A DNA stretch of 64,000 nucleotides from Polyodon spathula (GCF_017654505.1 NC_054571.1:1279376-1343375), one strand, 5' to 3'; shown: positions 31,532 to 44,725, counted from the first letter of the stretch. The notes: generated from the letters alone by a model not told the origin. Numbers and translations are program-made.

Positions 31532-33380
31532 GTAGTTTTAGAAGAAATTAAATTAGTTAAATGTACAATAAAGAATAAAGGGAAAAAATGGATACACAGA
31601 CTCAATACTCCGATGGCTGATGATTTATATAGAAAGGAATAGTAGACCGTTACTTCATTCTCTTTGTAGTAAATCACATGACAAACACAGTAATAGATTT
31701 AAATACAAATAAGTGAGTGTGGTTACCATGGCATCAAAAGCCTATAAGTACCTCCGCTGTTTGTTTTCAAGCACACTTTCCCTTGACAAACGCATGTTAA
31801 ACATTGCGGAATGCTGGCTCTTTTAGATTTCTCTTACAGTTTTATGATGATTGCAATCAGTTGTGTTGCGCTGGAAAGCTGAGAAACATTAGAATAATTT
31901 AATACTGGAGCAGAATGATTGCAAACACCCTAACATGGAAAGCAGAGCGTAACACAAATCTATTACAAAGCTGCTTTCAAGGTCCAATGAGGGAAAAACC
32001 CATCACCAAATTATAAGGTGAGTTTTACTGCAATCAGGGGGATATGCCTGAACTTGATTTTCTATGAAGAGGCCCTGCCAGGGAGAGAGAGCAGCCTTGC
32101 TCTGCCAGTGGCGCTATAATGCCCGTGGAGAATCTGTGTGCAGCACTGCCAAGCCATGTATCATGAGAACAGAGCAATGCTGCACCCACTGCCAAATCGA
32201 ACCATCTACCATCTGCTTCAAATACACGAGCGTTCCGCGGGGAGCTGAGTTAGGCTGTTTGGGGATCAAAATAGCTGGTCGTCTTTGTGTCAGGCTGGTA
32301 ATTATCTCCAGGCTCAATTAAGAATCACAGGGATGTTTATATTGTTGTTTATTTATTTATTCATGATGTGCTGTCAGATTAGATTCCCAAAGTCTGTCTG
32401 CGGGAAACCAGTTGTCACAAATGTGTATTTTGATTTGAGGGTGTTTTTTTATTATATAAGTAGCTGGCTTGAAAAAGGAAACTATTCTTTCTAGCTAACG
32501 TATTTTGCAAAAGCGTTTGATTTAACAGACTCCAGTGAAGTCTGGTCTGAGTCTCGCTCGTCTGCGTTGCTGCGTCTCTGATCTCCTCCTCTGCCTGGTC
32601 TTTCTCCAGGCCGGGCTTGGCAATGAACCAGTTAAAAGCGTTCCACATTTCCTATCAAAGGGACACCCTGTCCAGCGCAGAGAGCGCCAAGAGCTCCAAT
32701 ACAGAACCAGCTCCAGGGAGAACTTTTATTGCCCAGCTTATCACAGTAAATTCCAACTTTTCATTTTCGCCTTTCGGAAAAAACAGAGGAGAAACAGAAA
32801 CACAGCTAATCTCCCCCCCACTATTTCAACTGCTGGCCCTGGTCGGCCACGACCACTTTTTCTGGCCTGGTTTGCTATATCGTGCCTGATGTGGCCAGAC
32901 CTGAGCACAGTGGAACCACGTCATCACGTGGCAGGGAGGAGTGTGCTGAATAAGAATCCAACAGCAGCCGAACAGCAGGCAGTGCGGAATGATCAAAGCA
33001 AGGACCATTATATGAGAATGGTATATAAGACAGCTAAGGAATTCAATATTAGGAGAATGCATGTGATATTAACAATAAATCAATAACTTGAATCAGACTA
33101 TCCTCCATCAAAAAGATTGTGGTACGATCTAAGAATCCGTACCAGGGGTAGAACGACCGGTAAGTCGAATAGGTCGACAGTCGCCACTTTGTGAAGGCAC
33201 TGTTTCGTAACTCTGACAAGTCGACCAGCAGTTTCAGAGGTCAGAAGTCACTTTTCTGTTCAACTGGTCGACTGTCTGCTTCTAATACAGTATATGGAAA
33301 TGTGCTGGCTGAGGCTCTTTTTGGAAACTAATCAACTTTGGTTTTAAATCAGTAGTCAAAGTGAGTGGGGGCGGAAGGGC

Positions 33381-33424
<44 letters not shown>

Positions 33425-35190
33425 ACTAAAACCACTAGGACCACTAAAAGTTTGTCATTGTGTATGATAATCTTAACAGATGTTATTTGAATAAAACAAG
33501 GCTCAAGCAAGTAACAGATCACCACCAAATTCTCCCAAATGGGTCGCCTCTGGAGCACTGGAACCTACTACTGTGTGTGAAGTCTTGGACAACTAGTTTT
33601 CTAAGAGGACCTAGCAGGTTATGCAATTTTTAAAAAAAAAATGAAAATGTGTTTACAGGTGTGAAAAGTACTGTATTGCTGATGGGCTTCATTGGAATAG
33701 TCTTAAGTGAACATAATGACTCCAGTACCTGCAGGCCTTTTCGTTAAGTGAACCGCACCTGTCCATTCAACAGGCAAGCAGAAACAGGCAGAGGACATTC
33801 TCATCGAAACCCATGTCTGAGTCATGTGACATCTAGAGTGAAACAAACCACCGTGATTTAAATACTCCTTACAGAGCAACAGGTTCAAGTCACTGCTTGC
33901 CCAGTGAATTTAATGCATCTGACTTATTGCATTGATTCCAGCTATATTCTTTTTTTCCTTTATAAAGATTTTAGCAGCAAACATGTAGAGTATGCAAGAG
34001 GGAGAAATCCTGCAATATGATTGGCTGTGGGAATGTGTACACATTGAATGAATGCACTAAATGCATTGATGGCTCTTGGTACCATTTATATACTTAGGTT
34101 AATAACGCCTTTTTAGGGAAGGATATATTATAAATTGAGGGGGCAGGTACAGCAGGATAGCTGTCCATACGAGACCTCACCAAGATGGAGAAAGCCTTGG
34201 GCGAATATCCAGTACAGGGACGATAGGGGGAGTAATCTTGGTACAAAAATGAGCTACGACACACGAAAAAGCCAAAAAAGACACTTCAAAACCACTGGCG
34301 CCATTATTCGATAATATCTGTTTGTTTTTTAAACTGGCGCAACACTGTTAATGAAGTCTTTCGGTTTGTGACGGCTGGCTTAAAGCACACTAACGGCGTG
34401 TTGGCCAGGAAGCCCTGCCAAGCCATAGCGGTATCTCACTGGCACGGATGTGCATTCATTAATAAAGGCTCTGCCCAATACACGTCTTGTAGGTTTCTAT
34501 AATTGCCGAGCGGGGTGCGTCTGTCGTGATGAACTGTAGCAACTTGCCAGTAAGTCATTTCAATTGGGAACGGTTATCAAGAATACTACTTATCCCCTAC
34601 AATATCAATAATGTACATCTATATATTATACACTCTACCTACATCAGTCTGCCTGGATGTTTCTACCATGAAGGAGGTGGAAGCCAAACCTCAGAGCTAA
34701 CTATTCAAATTGTGAGTTTTTCAGTTCAGCAATGCCGCAGAGAAACAATGGACAAAAAGGAGAAAAAAACACTTTTTTTTTTTTTTTAATAGTTTTCCTT
34801 TTAGGGGAAAAACAAAAGCCGCTAATAGTTCCCCTTGTTTAAAATGCAAGCGACTCAGGCTTGCTTGTTTAAAAAATGAACTTTTGGTTGCAATTTAAAG
34901 AGGATTATTTTAGTCATTCTTAAGAGGTAGGAAGTAATTAAGCTAAAGAGTGGAACATTCTGACAACAGTCTGCCAAGTGTGTGCTTTGGAAGCATTTTC
35001 AGAACAGGCTTCGGAGACACAAATACGGCTGTGTCTGCAAAGAATGGAGAAAAAGAATGCTGTGTTTATTTACTCGGGTCATTTTTATAATTGCAATCCC
35101 TTTAAAATATCTCAGGGATGCATTGTTACACTGTACCACATGCAGCGACGCTGTAATGTGGGAACACCTAACCACAATAACCATGATTAC
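31532..35190. other. intergenic
   Basis: Contains a 183-codon + strand open frame at 32535-33086 with no recognised relatives, a possible small transposon with GGTCGAC words at 33140-33290, and poly(C) at 33383-33424. No gene can be assigned. Confidence 0.5.
33383..33424 (+). repeat. poly(C) tract
   Basis: 42 C bases in a row, unusually long for a homopolymer; the length may be an assembly estimate. Confidence 0.95.
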
Positions 35191-35199
35191 TGCAATGAA

Positions 35200-35318
35200 G
35201 TATCGTGTGCTTTACCAGACCTCTCAGTGCTTTGCAATGCTTGGGCTTAACCATGCTTTCACTGTGCTGTGTTATACACTTGGCTGTGATTTTACTATGG
35301 GAAACTCTTATAAGGGCG
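35200..35318 (-). repeat. CCTTATAA-ended repeat, 5' part
   Basis: Reverse orientation: GCTTTACCAGACCTCTCAGT, GCTTTCACTGTGCTGTG, and the terminal TATGGGAAACTCTTATAAGG. Confidence 0.65.
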
Positions 35319-35863
35319 AGTGCAGACAGTGGTGGCTGTGAATATCATTTTATATGCATCAGACCTTGCAGAAAACAACAGCCAGGTCCTGGATTCGCTA
35401 TCAGCACTGCAGACCTCATACATGTATATGAAAGAAGTCAGCAGACCAGTTGAACCCACGATGCATATGAATGCCATGTGTTTTATGTATCCGTGCAAGA
35501 ACCTGCAACATTGGCAATGCCAGGGTGGTCTTTTCTGCAAAGTTACTTAGCGCTGGAAGTGAGTGAAGAGCTAATATTCCCTGGAGTGGCTAGTCCTGCT
35601 TGACTGCTAGCTTTGGGTTTTATTTTCTCGTCTTTCTGATGCCCATTCCAGAGCGTGCTTGCTCTTTTCCTCAAAGGCACATCAGCAAAGATCCGGTGCA
35701 CCTAGAAAATTGCTCACAAGGGGCAGCTGAACGCCAGCAATCTGAACAACCAGCAGCCCGTGCACAAATCAGAAAGCTGGTTAAGGTGAACCATCCTCAC
35801 ACCCTAGGTGCCCACGGCTGGTTAAAGAAAGGTGTGAGTGGACACGCTCGCCAATAAGTGCAC

Positions 35864-36116
35864 GGCTCTGGCTAAAAGTGGTGCCTCACCTTGCAGAATG
35901 AACAAATTTTGCTTCTTAAAGTCGAACGAAACCTGTTGAACAATGATACGTTTTAACATGTTGAATTACAGATACTGAAAATGTTAAATTTCTAAATCTA
36001 ACATGAAACATTACTGTACTACTATTATGCCTTCCGATAGCCCTTTGCCTTATTTTGTAGTTTATTTTCAATTATGTCTCAAATCCCTAAATTCTAGGTG
36101 ATGCAAACTTGGCTGT
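35864..36116 (+). mobile_element. Tc1-like MITE copy
   Basis: CACGGCTCTGGCTAAAAGTG, GTCGAACGAAACCTGTTGAA, TGCCTTCCGATAG, and TTCTAGGTGATGCAAACTTG with GCTGTAG. Confidence 0.75.
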
Positions 36117-37374
36117 AGAGAGATCCAAGGCCCACTCATTACTTGTTCCATACAGGTAACAATGAAGGAAAACCAGGAATGGCTTAAAAGGAGATCGATT
36201 ATCCCGTCTCCCTGGGTTCGGGCTGGCAGTGTGGGAACTCTCGCTGGGTTCTGGAATGGGAGCCCTGTCCCTGAACAAAGCTTGTGACACATTTTCCCAC
36301 AGCTCCTCTCAGTCCAGCTGTGCCCTGCGCTGTGCTGGGAGCCAGGCTGGATCGCAGCTGGCCCGCCACGTCGATCAGATAATGTTTTTCATGCTACAGT
36401 CTTTCTGATGGACGGCAGCAGTGAGAGGCGGAAAATGACGACCAGTTGTCGTGCTTGTTCACGAATTAAATAAATCGCTTGCTTCTTCTAAGAAAGATGG
36501 CGCAGTGTGTTGAAACAACAGGCTTTAACTTTCTAAGCTTAGGTTTTAAGACAGGGCTCAAGTGAAATGAGTTTGGGGGTCTCAGCTTAAGCAGTTTTAA
36601 CAATTCACGTTACATGATAAATCAAGCGTGATAAATCAAGCATGATAAATCACTGCTTAGGATTTCTCAAAATTCCGGTACATCTTGTCTTGTGTATAGA
36701 TGTCACCCTGCACATATAAAACTTATAGTGCAGTTCAAAAAAAAAGTTTTTAAAAAGTTACAATTTTTTTTTGGATGTTTACTAGTAGTTGAGTGGAATC
36801 TTTGTTTTATTTTTTGCGCGAGCGTGTGTGTGTGATTTAAATTAAGATAACACATTGTGTGTAAGGTGTGTCTAATTATAACAAATACACTTTCACCCAA
36901 ACGACACCTTGACACCTCTTATAACAAAACACCCCTACAAAAAAACATCTTAACTGTCGCTCCTGATCGGACGGGAATGAAGACTGAACAGCTCCCTTAT
37001 CCCTGAAGAGAGAACGTACCTTCTCCAAAAAAAATAAATAAATAAAAATAGATAACAATCTGGCCCGGTTTATTAAACCTCCAGTTGCCAATTTCATCAG
37101 CATTATTTTATTAATAGGAAAGCCACTGTAGTAAGCATTGCTGGAGCACCGCTTCGGAGAGATGTATGTTCATTGGTTATCTTTCCAGTCCTGTTATTTT
37201 ACCGCAACGCCTCTGCTATTCTGCATGTTCCTTCCAGCTTGTTTATTTACGACTGCCTCAAGCTCTATTCTAGTAGGGATACTGGAGATCCCTACGGCGA
37301 AAGGCAAGTGCGTTTCTCATAAATACATAAATAAAGTTTTTTACACAGCTGATGACGAGCTGAAATAAATCCTG

Positions 37375-37449
<75 letters not shown>

Positions 37450-40162
37450 TAATTGGTGTCCACAGTGTCTAGATCGTTAGCAATGAGGGAAAAAAAAAAT
37501 AATTCTAATTATACACATAACAGAAATATCCCAAGCCACTGAAGCTGTATTTAATGTGCCTGCGGTCCTCTATACACTACTTCAGGAAATGCAGTGTGGG
37601 AAAATGGTTTCCTTATTTCCTTTTTTCCCCCCTTTCAAAAAAAAAAAAAAAAAAACAGCTTTCTGGCCCTGGGCTTCTACATTTCAACTCGCTCTGTCAT
37701 ATGATGATCCCAAGGGGGTTACGAGGGGTTGAAGTTTTCCGTTTCATTTTCGGCCTTCCCTCCAGAGGCATTGAACCCTTCTGTTTACACTACCTATTAG
37801 CCCAGGATGTGGAGAATTTCTCATGACTCTTTGCATTTTGGCAATGAGAAGGGGTGTCTGTATTACCGTAACACACAGTAACTCAGCTGCTGAACAATAA
37901 CCTGGTGTGCACGCTGCGAGGCCGGTTTGCGGACTCCATTGCAAAATAAATTAACACCTCAGAAACCATTCTGAACGCAAAGTTTCAAAAAGTTTTGGGC
38001 TTTATTTATTTTCTGGTGGAGTTTCTCGTCTGTTCACAGCTAATTTATTAAGAAGCCAACACAGTTTCAGCAGCTTATAAAAAGGTTCTTTGCTGTACTT
38101 CCCTTTGCTTTAGCCTTCACTGGCCAATGGAGAGACGGCTGTCTTTAACCTGATTGGTCAAACGGCAGGCCCCTAGTGGCTTGCCAAGGAACTTGAACGT
38201 CATCCTTAAAAGAATTAACGTTGCAAATCAATTGAAGAATATGGAAATCTATAGATTTTGTGTTTCGTATCTTTAGGCAGAGCTAAACTGATACCATAAA
38301 AGTTCATTTCAATTCCTCTGTCACAGATTGGGTGAGTCAAGAGAGCGCCTTAACCACAATGCAATGCAGCAGTCAAAAGCCTCCCCCCCCCTTTAATTTT
38401 TTGTTCCCCCCTATCCAACATCTTCATGCAAGGGGGACACTTTAGTCTGCTGCACGCGGTCAGCTCTCAAGTTTAGATACTTCAGTAAAAATGTTCTATG
38501 TTAGGAACACATCTTTAAAATGTACTAAATATGGATTTCTCTCCAATTCAATATAGACATTCCTCTTAGAAATAACAACAGCTGCTGGAGTGACTGTATT
38601 TTGAAATTCCTCTTTCAGGCATCTGCTAGGCTTGCATTCAACTTTTGATGACTTCTAGTGTCAAATAAGATATTGCTGACATACAGCAGGCTGTGGGAAA
38701 CGTCTTTATTAAGAACGCTGCTGATTGGGATATTTCGTTGCCTGATCTGGGGGCTACTTCTGCAGGGAAATGCAAAACAAAAGGTAAAATAAGCTGCTGG
38801 TATGCTGTGCGCTGGGGACTCCAGTACCATTTCAGCTAAAGGTGATTATTTCATTCAGCCAATACTCGGCTTCATCACTAAAGTATACCTTTGCTTTAAT
38901 ATCTAATTAGCTTTATTAACGTTTTTTTTGGTTTGTTTTTTTAGTGTTATTTCGCTAGATAAAAGGACCACATTCTCATTCCTCCACTGTTGGTCACCTG
39001 CTCTGATTGCTGCGAGACCAGTGGAGTCCGAACTGTAGCACACAAAGTGACTTTCTTTGAAATATCTGCGAACAGCAAACTGAAATATAAAGAAACAAAA
39101 GATCCTTTAGCCAAATAAAAAAAAAAGAAAAGCAGGACCTGCGATAATATTACTCGAGGGAATAAGAAGTCTTGGTTTTGTGCGAATTAACAAGGGGGTA
39201 ACAGGGCGGGGTCTGGGAGCAAACCGGAAAGCAAGGTTTTAACCGCTATGCAAAAGCTCGTCTGCATACATGGTTTAAGAGCTTTTAACCTCATCTCATG
39301 TCAACGACGATGGGACAGAATCCGTCATGGTGGTGTGCCTGTTACACTAGCGCTAATAAGAAGTAATCATAAACAAACGTGGCTAGTGCGCATTAACAAG
39401 GTCACAGATAAGAGCCGATTTATTCCATGAATAGATCTGTTTGTCCCACACCCCCCAAAACAACCGAAGCTAAGGTTCCTTATTTTGCCTCACTGTGCAC
39501 TCAGACACACAAAGCGAGAACTGGAGGGACGGATATAGCCAGCATGCTATGGGAAAACAGCTTACTCTAATCAGTAACATATCGTGGGTTCTGGCAGCAG
39601 CGCGCAACTGAGCTGAGGGTTCAGTTTCACAAAGATAGGATACCCAGCTTTGCAGGGACAGTGGGAACTGTTGATATAATAAAATGAAATCAGGATAGGG
39701 GTAGTTCATGTGCAGGGCTTCCCAGGATCTAGAGGTGTTTTACCTTCCCTGCTGGAATAGTTGTTGTTTTTTTGCCCTTGTGAATCTGTCATAAAATTCT
39801 ATCAGTACTCATATCCAGCACAGCAAGCTTTACCTGCTAGTTATTCACCCCTTGGGCAAATATAAGCATTTAGGGATCTCTAATGCCCTGTTAGGTGTTT
39901 TCATTTCTTTCATCTGCTAGTATTGTATACTGTATGTTTATAAGTAAAAGATGTATTTAACATAAGGTCTTACAAGGACGATGGAAGGTGGCGTTTGAGA
40001 AGCCAGACTTGGGAGAGTAACAATAGCTGGATTCAAAGCACATCTGAAATACCGGAAGACCATGTGTGAAAAACAAGATGTCATTTGGAAGTTATTTGGT
40101 TATTTGGGTACGCTTTCAATTACCTCTCCCTGATATTCAGCACAGGGCTGGGATTTCTGGAA
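36117..40162. other. intergenic
   Basis: No gene recognised in 4 kb. The only clear features are an AT microsatellite at 37377-37446, a poly(A) at about 37638-37655 and short homopolymer runs. Confidence 0.5.
37377..37446 (+). repeat. (AT)n microsatellite
   Basis: AT tract with a phase change near 37416. Confidence 0.96.
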
Positions 40163-40210
40163 AACACACACACACACACACACACGCACGCACGCACGCA
40201 CGCGCGCACA
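40163..40210 (+). repeat. (CA)n/(CACG)n microsatellite
   Basis: CA units grading into CACG and CGCG units. Confidence 0.95.
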
Positions 40211-40514
40211 CAAAAAATAATAATAATTAGCATGGCTAAATTGCACACTGTATCCAAATACCTCCAGTCTCATAAAATCTGCACAAGAGTAGAGGATAAA
40301 GAAATAAAAAAAAAAATTTGAACAGACGTCTGTCTTTGCCTTTATTTATGCGCTTATTAAATTGGACAGAAAAAAAAACCGAGGGAACAGCTTCAGCTGT
40401 GTCTTTCACTCAAGGCCACACAAGGTTTCAGAAAGTGTCTAAAAGTTTATAAAGACAGCAAAAGCCGTCGGATTCTGACTTTCCCAGCGAACAATGGGTA
40501 TGTTTCAAACATAA

Positions 40515-40515
40515 C

Positions 40516-40574
<59 letters not shown>
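40515..40574 (+). repeat. (CA)n microsatellite
   Basis: About 30 CA units with one G interruption. Confidence 0.96.
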
Positions 40575-40579
<5 letters not shown>

Positions 40580-40974
40580 ATAAACTCGAACCAGCATATT
40601 TGTCAAAATGCATAACTGTAATTTGTGACACGTAATGGAAGTATTGGGGCCTGAAGGCATGTCTAATGGCATGGGAAAGTTATTAAAACGCATACCGGGT
40701 ATGACACTGTGTACTTGAATGGAAGTGGCACGACCCCTACAATAAGGCAAAAAAACACATTCCACAGGGGACTGAAATCGGACCCTTATAAGGCAGCAGT
40801 TTAAAAAAAAAATAAAGCAAACATTTCCATTGGGGTCATTATACTGGAACAGCCCAGTATGATCACTGTCTGATTTATAAACAGAGTTACAAAATAATCT
40901 ATAACTGTTAGAAAGAGTCAGTTTTCAAGGATGCAAAGTCCCCGTGACAACTCAGTCCCAAGTGGTGACCCTTC

Positions 40975-41178
40975 TGAAAGATTCCCCATAGTAAAGTGTA
41001 ATCAAGAATCGTAAAAGCATGGTACAGCATAGGTAAGCATTGTAAAGACCAGAGAGGTATAGTAAAGCATATTTAAAAAAAACAACATGGTAAACTATGG
41101 AAAATGCGTGGCATAATCATGGGGAAAGCATTGCTAAATTATCATGCAAATTTACTGTGGTAAACTTTTATAAGTGTA
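40975..41178 (+). repeat. CCTTATAA-ended repeat, best full-length example
   Basis: Runs from AAGATTCCCCATAGTAAAGT to TGGTAAACTTTTATAAG. It shows the usual order: GTGTAATC, AAAGCATGGTACAGCAT, TAAGCATTGTAAAG, AGAGAGGTATAGTAAAGCAT, CATGGTAAACTATGG and TTTACTGTGGTAAAC. The consensus ends, CCTTATAAAAGTTTACC and its complement, imply terminal inverted repeats, so it is probably a MITE, but no target duplication is clear. Confidence 0.7.
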
Positions 41179-41754
41179 CCCCTGTAGATGCCCTCCAAAT
41201 GCCACAAAATATTTAATATAAGAAAGAAACAAAATCATCAAAAAATGAATCCCCTCCGCTCCATAACCAGCAAACCAAGCAAACATCACCATGACCCTAA
41301 AAGCACATCCTTGTTACATCCTTAAAACAGCCGAGTCCGTTAACACAGGCCCACCCTGCTCAGTGTGTTGTCTGACCCTGCAGTACACCATGATAAGAAG
41401 GGCAGTGCATTGAGGTAGAAAGTGCTTAACCATGGCAATCTCTAACTACACTGTAATTGCTGGGATCTAAAATCGTTGAGAAGAAGCGCATCTGGCTGCA
41501 TTACTCTGTAATAACATGATGAAAGAATTCTGCTGGTATTCCAACACTAACATCTGCCCGCAAGCTTCTAAAAGAGCTGAAATATTCAGGACCTGACATC
41601 ATCGGTCGTGGACTGCAAGAAAAAAGGCTTTTCAGCCGTCTGATATGGTTCCAACACCCATGGAAAAATGAGACTGCGCAGCCAAAGATGGTGTAAAAAC
41701 ATACCGTCTCATTGCAGGGATTCTTATGCTGGAAAACATAGTGCATTACATACA

Positions 41755-41990
41755 GTTTTTAACATACTTAATAAACAACTGACAAACTGGAAAAATGTGA
41801 CATTTCAAAATCTAACATCCTGCAATACTATGACAGTTTAAGGTAGACTTTTGCGATATCATTTTGTAGTTTCTTTGATTACACGATGATTAATAAAAGA
41901 TCCAAATTATGTTCATATAGTTTTTTTTTTGTTTTTTTTTTATTACGTCTCAATCCTAAAATTCTAGGTGGTGCAAAGCTTTTGCCCAGT
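41755..41990 (+). mobile_element. Tc1-like MITE, 5'-truncated
   Basis: Starts within the element at the ACTTAATAAACAACTGACAA segment and ends TTCTAGGTGGTGCAAAGCTT and TTGCCC. Confidence 0.75.
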
Positions 41991-42289
41991 GCCAGCAATT
42001 GACGTGTTTAATTGACCTGCTTCCTGCTTGTGACACACGACCCCAGCTAACCTCGATGTCAAGATGTTGAGACGCTACAATTGAAACCAGCTGGAACAAC
42101 AGCTCTGATTGGAGATGTAACGGGGCAGGACTGCCGTGGCAAACTATAGAAATGGATGCATGGCTTTCTGGAGAATGAATGTTTCATTTATCCTGGTTCC
42201 GCAGTGACTTGTTGCGCGGGATGAAGATTGTTCACGGCCACATCAATGCTTTAAGTTCAAATTTAAAAGACAATGAATGTGGTGTTTCT

Positions 42290-42522
42290 ACATCCACTGA
42301 GGGCAGTGTTGCAGGGGGAGCAAGTTAATGGTTACACTACATCCACTGGGGGCAGTGTTGCAGGGGGGACAGGTTTATGGTTACACTCTGGTGTACCTGA
42401 TGTACACAGGGAGACGCTCCACTGAGGTCAAAGGGGTTCTTAACTGTGATATCTCATACACGTATCTTGTAGAGCGCTTTGTGATGGTGGTCCACTATGA
42501 AAGGTGCTATATAAAAATAAAG

Positions 42523-42572
<50 letters not shown>
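42290..42572 (+). repeat. SINE with L2-like tail and (ATT)n end
   Basis: A short segment, CATCCACTG..GGGCAGTGTTGCAGGGGG, is present twice, followed by TTACACTCTGGTGTACCTG. The 3' part is AGAGCGCTTTGTGATGGTGG, CTATGAAAGGTGCTATATAA and an (ATT)n run at 42523-42572. That tail is typical of fish SINEs mobilised by L2-type LINEs. Confidence 0.65.
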
Positions 42573-42573
<1 letters not shown>

Positions 42574-43689
42574 CACTCAGCAAGTTGCTCTTTAAGGCAA
42601 GTTTGATCTAAGGACCAGCTCACCAATGACACGGCTCTCAATCAGTGACACCGATCAACAGACCAATTGAAAAAGACTCCACCTGCTTAGTTCCTGTTTT
42701 TCATGTTTCGGAACGACCTTGAGCAGATCTTAGTCTGTGCAATCAGTATCGCTGACTCTGACAAAAGAAAAACCAAAACTATGACAAAGCCCTTTCCAAA
42801 GGCACCGCCACCTCGTCACAGTTTCAGCGTGCAAGTCACAGTCAAAACATTGCGCGATGTTCTCCCATTACACAAGAGTCGTCAAAAAACAAAAGTGAGT
42901 CATCACAGCCACGCCAAGCAATGCAAATCAACGGCATGTTACGATAACTGCTGGGGACCAAAATGAGCCAAATCAAAAAGAAAAAAGGTCATGTAGGTAC
43001 ACAAACATGTGAATAACTGATAAAGGAAATGTATTCTAGCAGAATGTTTCGGACCGCAAGCCCTTCTTCAGCTGGATGGAAAAGGCAGTGCTGATAATAT
43101 ACAGCTGAGCCTTCCTGATGCTAGTAAGAACCCTGAAGTACAGCTTAGTTTAGAACTCCATGTGGGAGTTAGCTTTCTGTTTTGATTTTCTCTTTTATTT
43201 TTGTAAACAATACAATTGCACAGAAGTTTAAAAACTTCAATTTGTGTGTCTGGATCTGTTTAAAAGGGGCAAAAACGAACCTGCCTGACTGCCTTACCTG
43301 AAGAGACATCGAATAGTCCGAGATTAGTGTTAATCAGGGTCTGCGAATCCAGCTGATAATGATCTAGACTATGATTAAGTGTTTGAAGTTATGGATGAAT
43401 TTGCATTCTTGCACTAGATCATAAATTACAGGCAACCTGAAGCACATTTTCATGTAATACTGATTATTCAGAAACGTACAACAGGCTCATTAAAGCTTGC
43501 ATAATTGCGAACCTTGTTGGCACCAGGTTGGCACAGTGGGTGTTCTTATGTCAAAGACATACCCTCATACACCTTAGGCAAATCAAACCGACATGAAAGA
43601 ACTTGTTGTGTTGTCAAATGGATTACAGATACATGGTATTCATGTCTCCAGTGGATTAATGATCTTCACTAAGGGTGACCCTTGCCCTT
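42573..43689. other. intergenic
   Basis: No gene or repeat family recognised. Confidence 0.5.
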
Positions 43690-43699
43690 TCAGTTCAGT

Positions 43700-44170
43700 T
43701 CAGTTCAGTTTTTTTCACTCTTATAATAACTTTTGTTTGCTCTCTTATCCATTCCTTCCTTCTCCTGTCTCTTCTTGTTATTCCCAGCATGCATCTTTCC
43801 ATACTCCGTTGAGCCGTTTGTAGTTTTTGAGTCATTTTTGCACTGACGGTCCATCTTGATATAATTTTCTGTAAACGTCTTCAACTCTCTTCAAACTCAA
43901 TTTGTGGTTCTTGATGACAGTCTCGTCCTCTTGTTTGTTTGCTAAAATCTGATTTTTTTCCTGATGATTAGTCTTTGTTTTGCTGTCTTCACGCTTCGGT
44001 TGTTTTCAATAGTTTTCTCTACCAACCTACAGTTGAACGACCGCGTATCCTCAGTAATGCGCTTTCTTACGGTCTTGCAGAGCTCAGCGTATTCAATCTT
44101 TGACTTCAGAGCTGCTGTTTGTTTCATTTCCCATCTTTTCTTCATGAGGTCTTTTGTCTCTTGCATGTTC
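43700..44170 (-). mobile_element. non-LTR retrotransposon relic, linker and C-terminal parts
   Basis: Minus strand. At 44166-43862 the frame reads TKDLMKKRWEMKQT, EYAELCKTVRKRITEDTR and then VEDVYRKLYQDG, the region between endonuclease and reverse transcriptase in RTE-like elements. At 43803-43700, in another frame, MERCMLGITRRDRRRKEWIR is the usual segment after the reverse transcriptase. The reverse transcriptase core is missing. Inactive fossil. Confidence 0.7.
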
Positions 44171-44249
44171 CGGTTGCATTTTGCACTCTGTGCTCCAGTG
44201 ATGTTTTTTTTGCTGTTTCTGCAATTACTTCAAGAGTGTGAAAATGAAC

Positions 44250-44660
44250 CTGGAAGAATCAAGTGGGACAGCGTAGGACTAGGCAAAGGACGGCAGAAAA
44301 GATGAAGGACTACTAGAACTCAAGAGTGGACATCAGACTAGTCGAATTTGCAGAGAACAAGAACTTATTCATCATGAACACTTTCTTCCAGAAGAAACCC
44401 ATTAGGAAATGGACATGGAGAGGACCCAACGGAGTGAAGAATGACATTGACTACATACTCACCAACAAGAAGCACAGAGTGCAAGATGTGCTAGTACTAA
44501 ACCATTTTAACACAGGAAGGGACCACTGACTTGCAGGATGGAAAATACACCTAAACACAGCCCTGGAGAGAGCGAAACTCGTGATGATGAAATCCAACAC
44601 AATCAACGTAGAAATGCACCAGAAGCTTGGTGTTTCAGCTGGAAGTGAAGAATAGATTTG
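44250..44660 (+). mobile_element. non-LTR retrotransposon relic, endonuclease part
   Basis: Plus strand. Reads VEFAENKNLFIMNTFFQKK, RKWTWRGPNGVKNDIDYIL and FNTGRDH, matching the C-terminal half of APE-type endonucleases of RTE-like LINEs (the D-Y-I and DH motifs). It then meets a stop (TGA at 44527) and continues LNTALERAKLVMMK. Upstream KWDSVGLGKGR is out of frame. Opposite orientation to the neighbouring part. Confidence 0.75.
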
Positions 44661-44722
44661 GTGCCCTATAAGATCTGCAAAAAGATAAAGCAATCAAGGT
44701 AAACAACTTCTATGAGGAAGTG

Positions 44723-44725
<3 letters not shown>

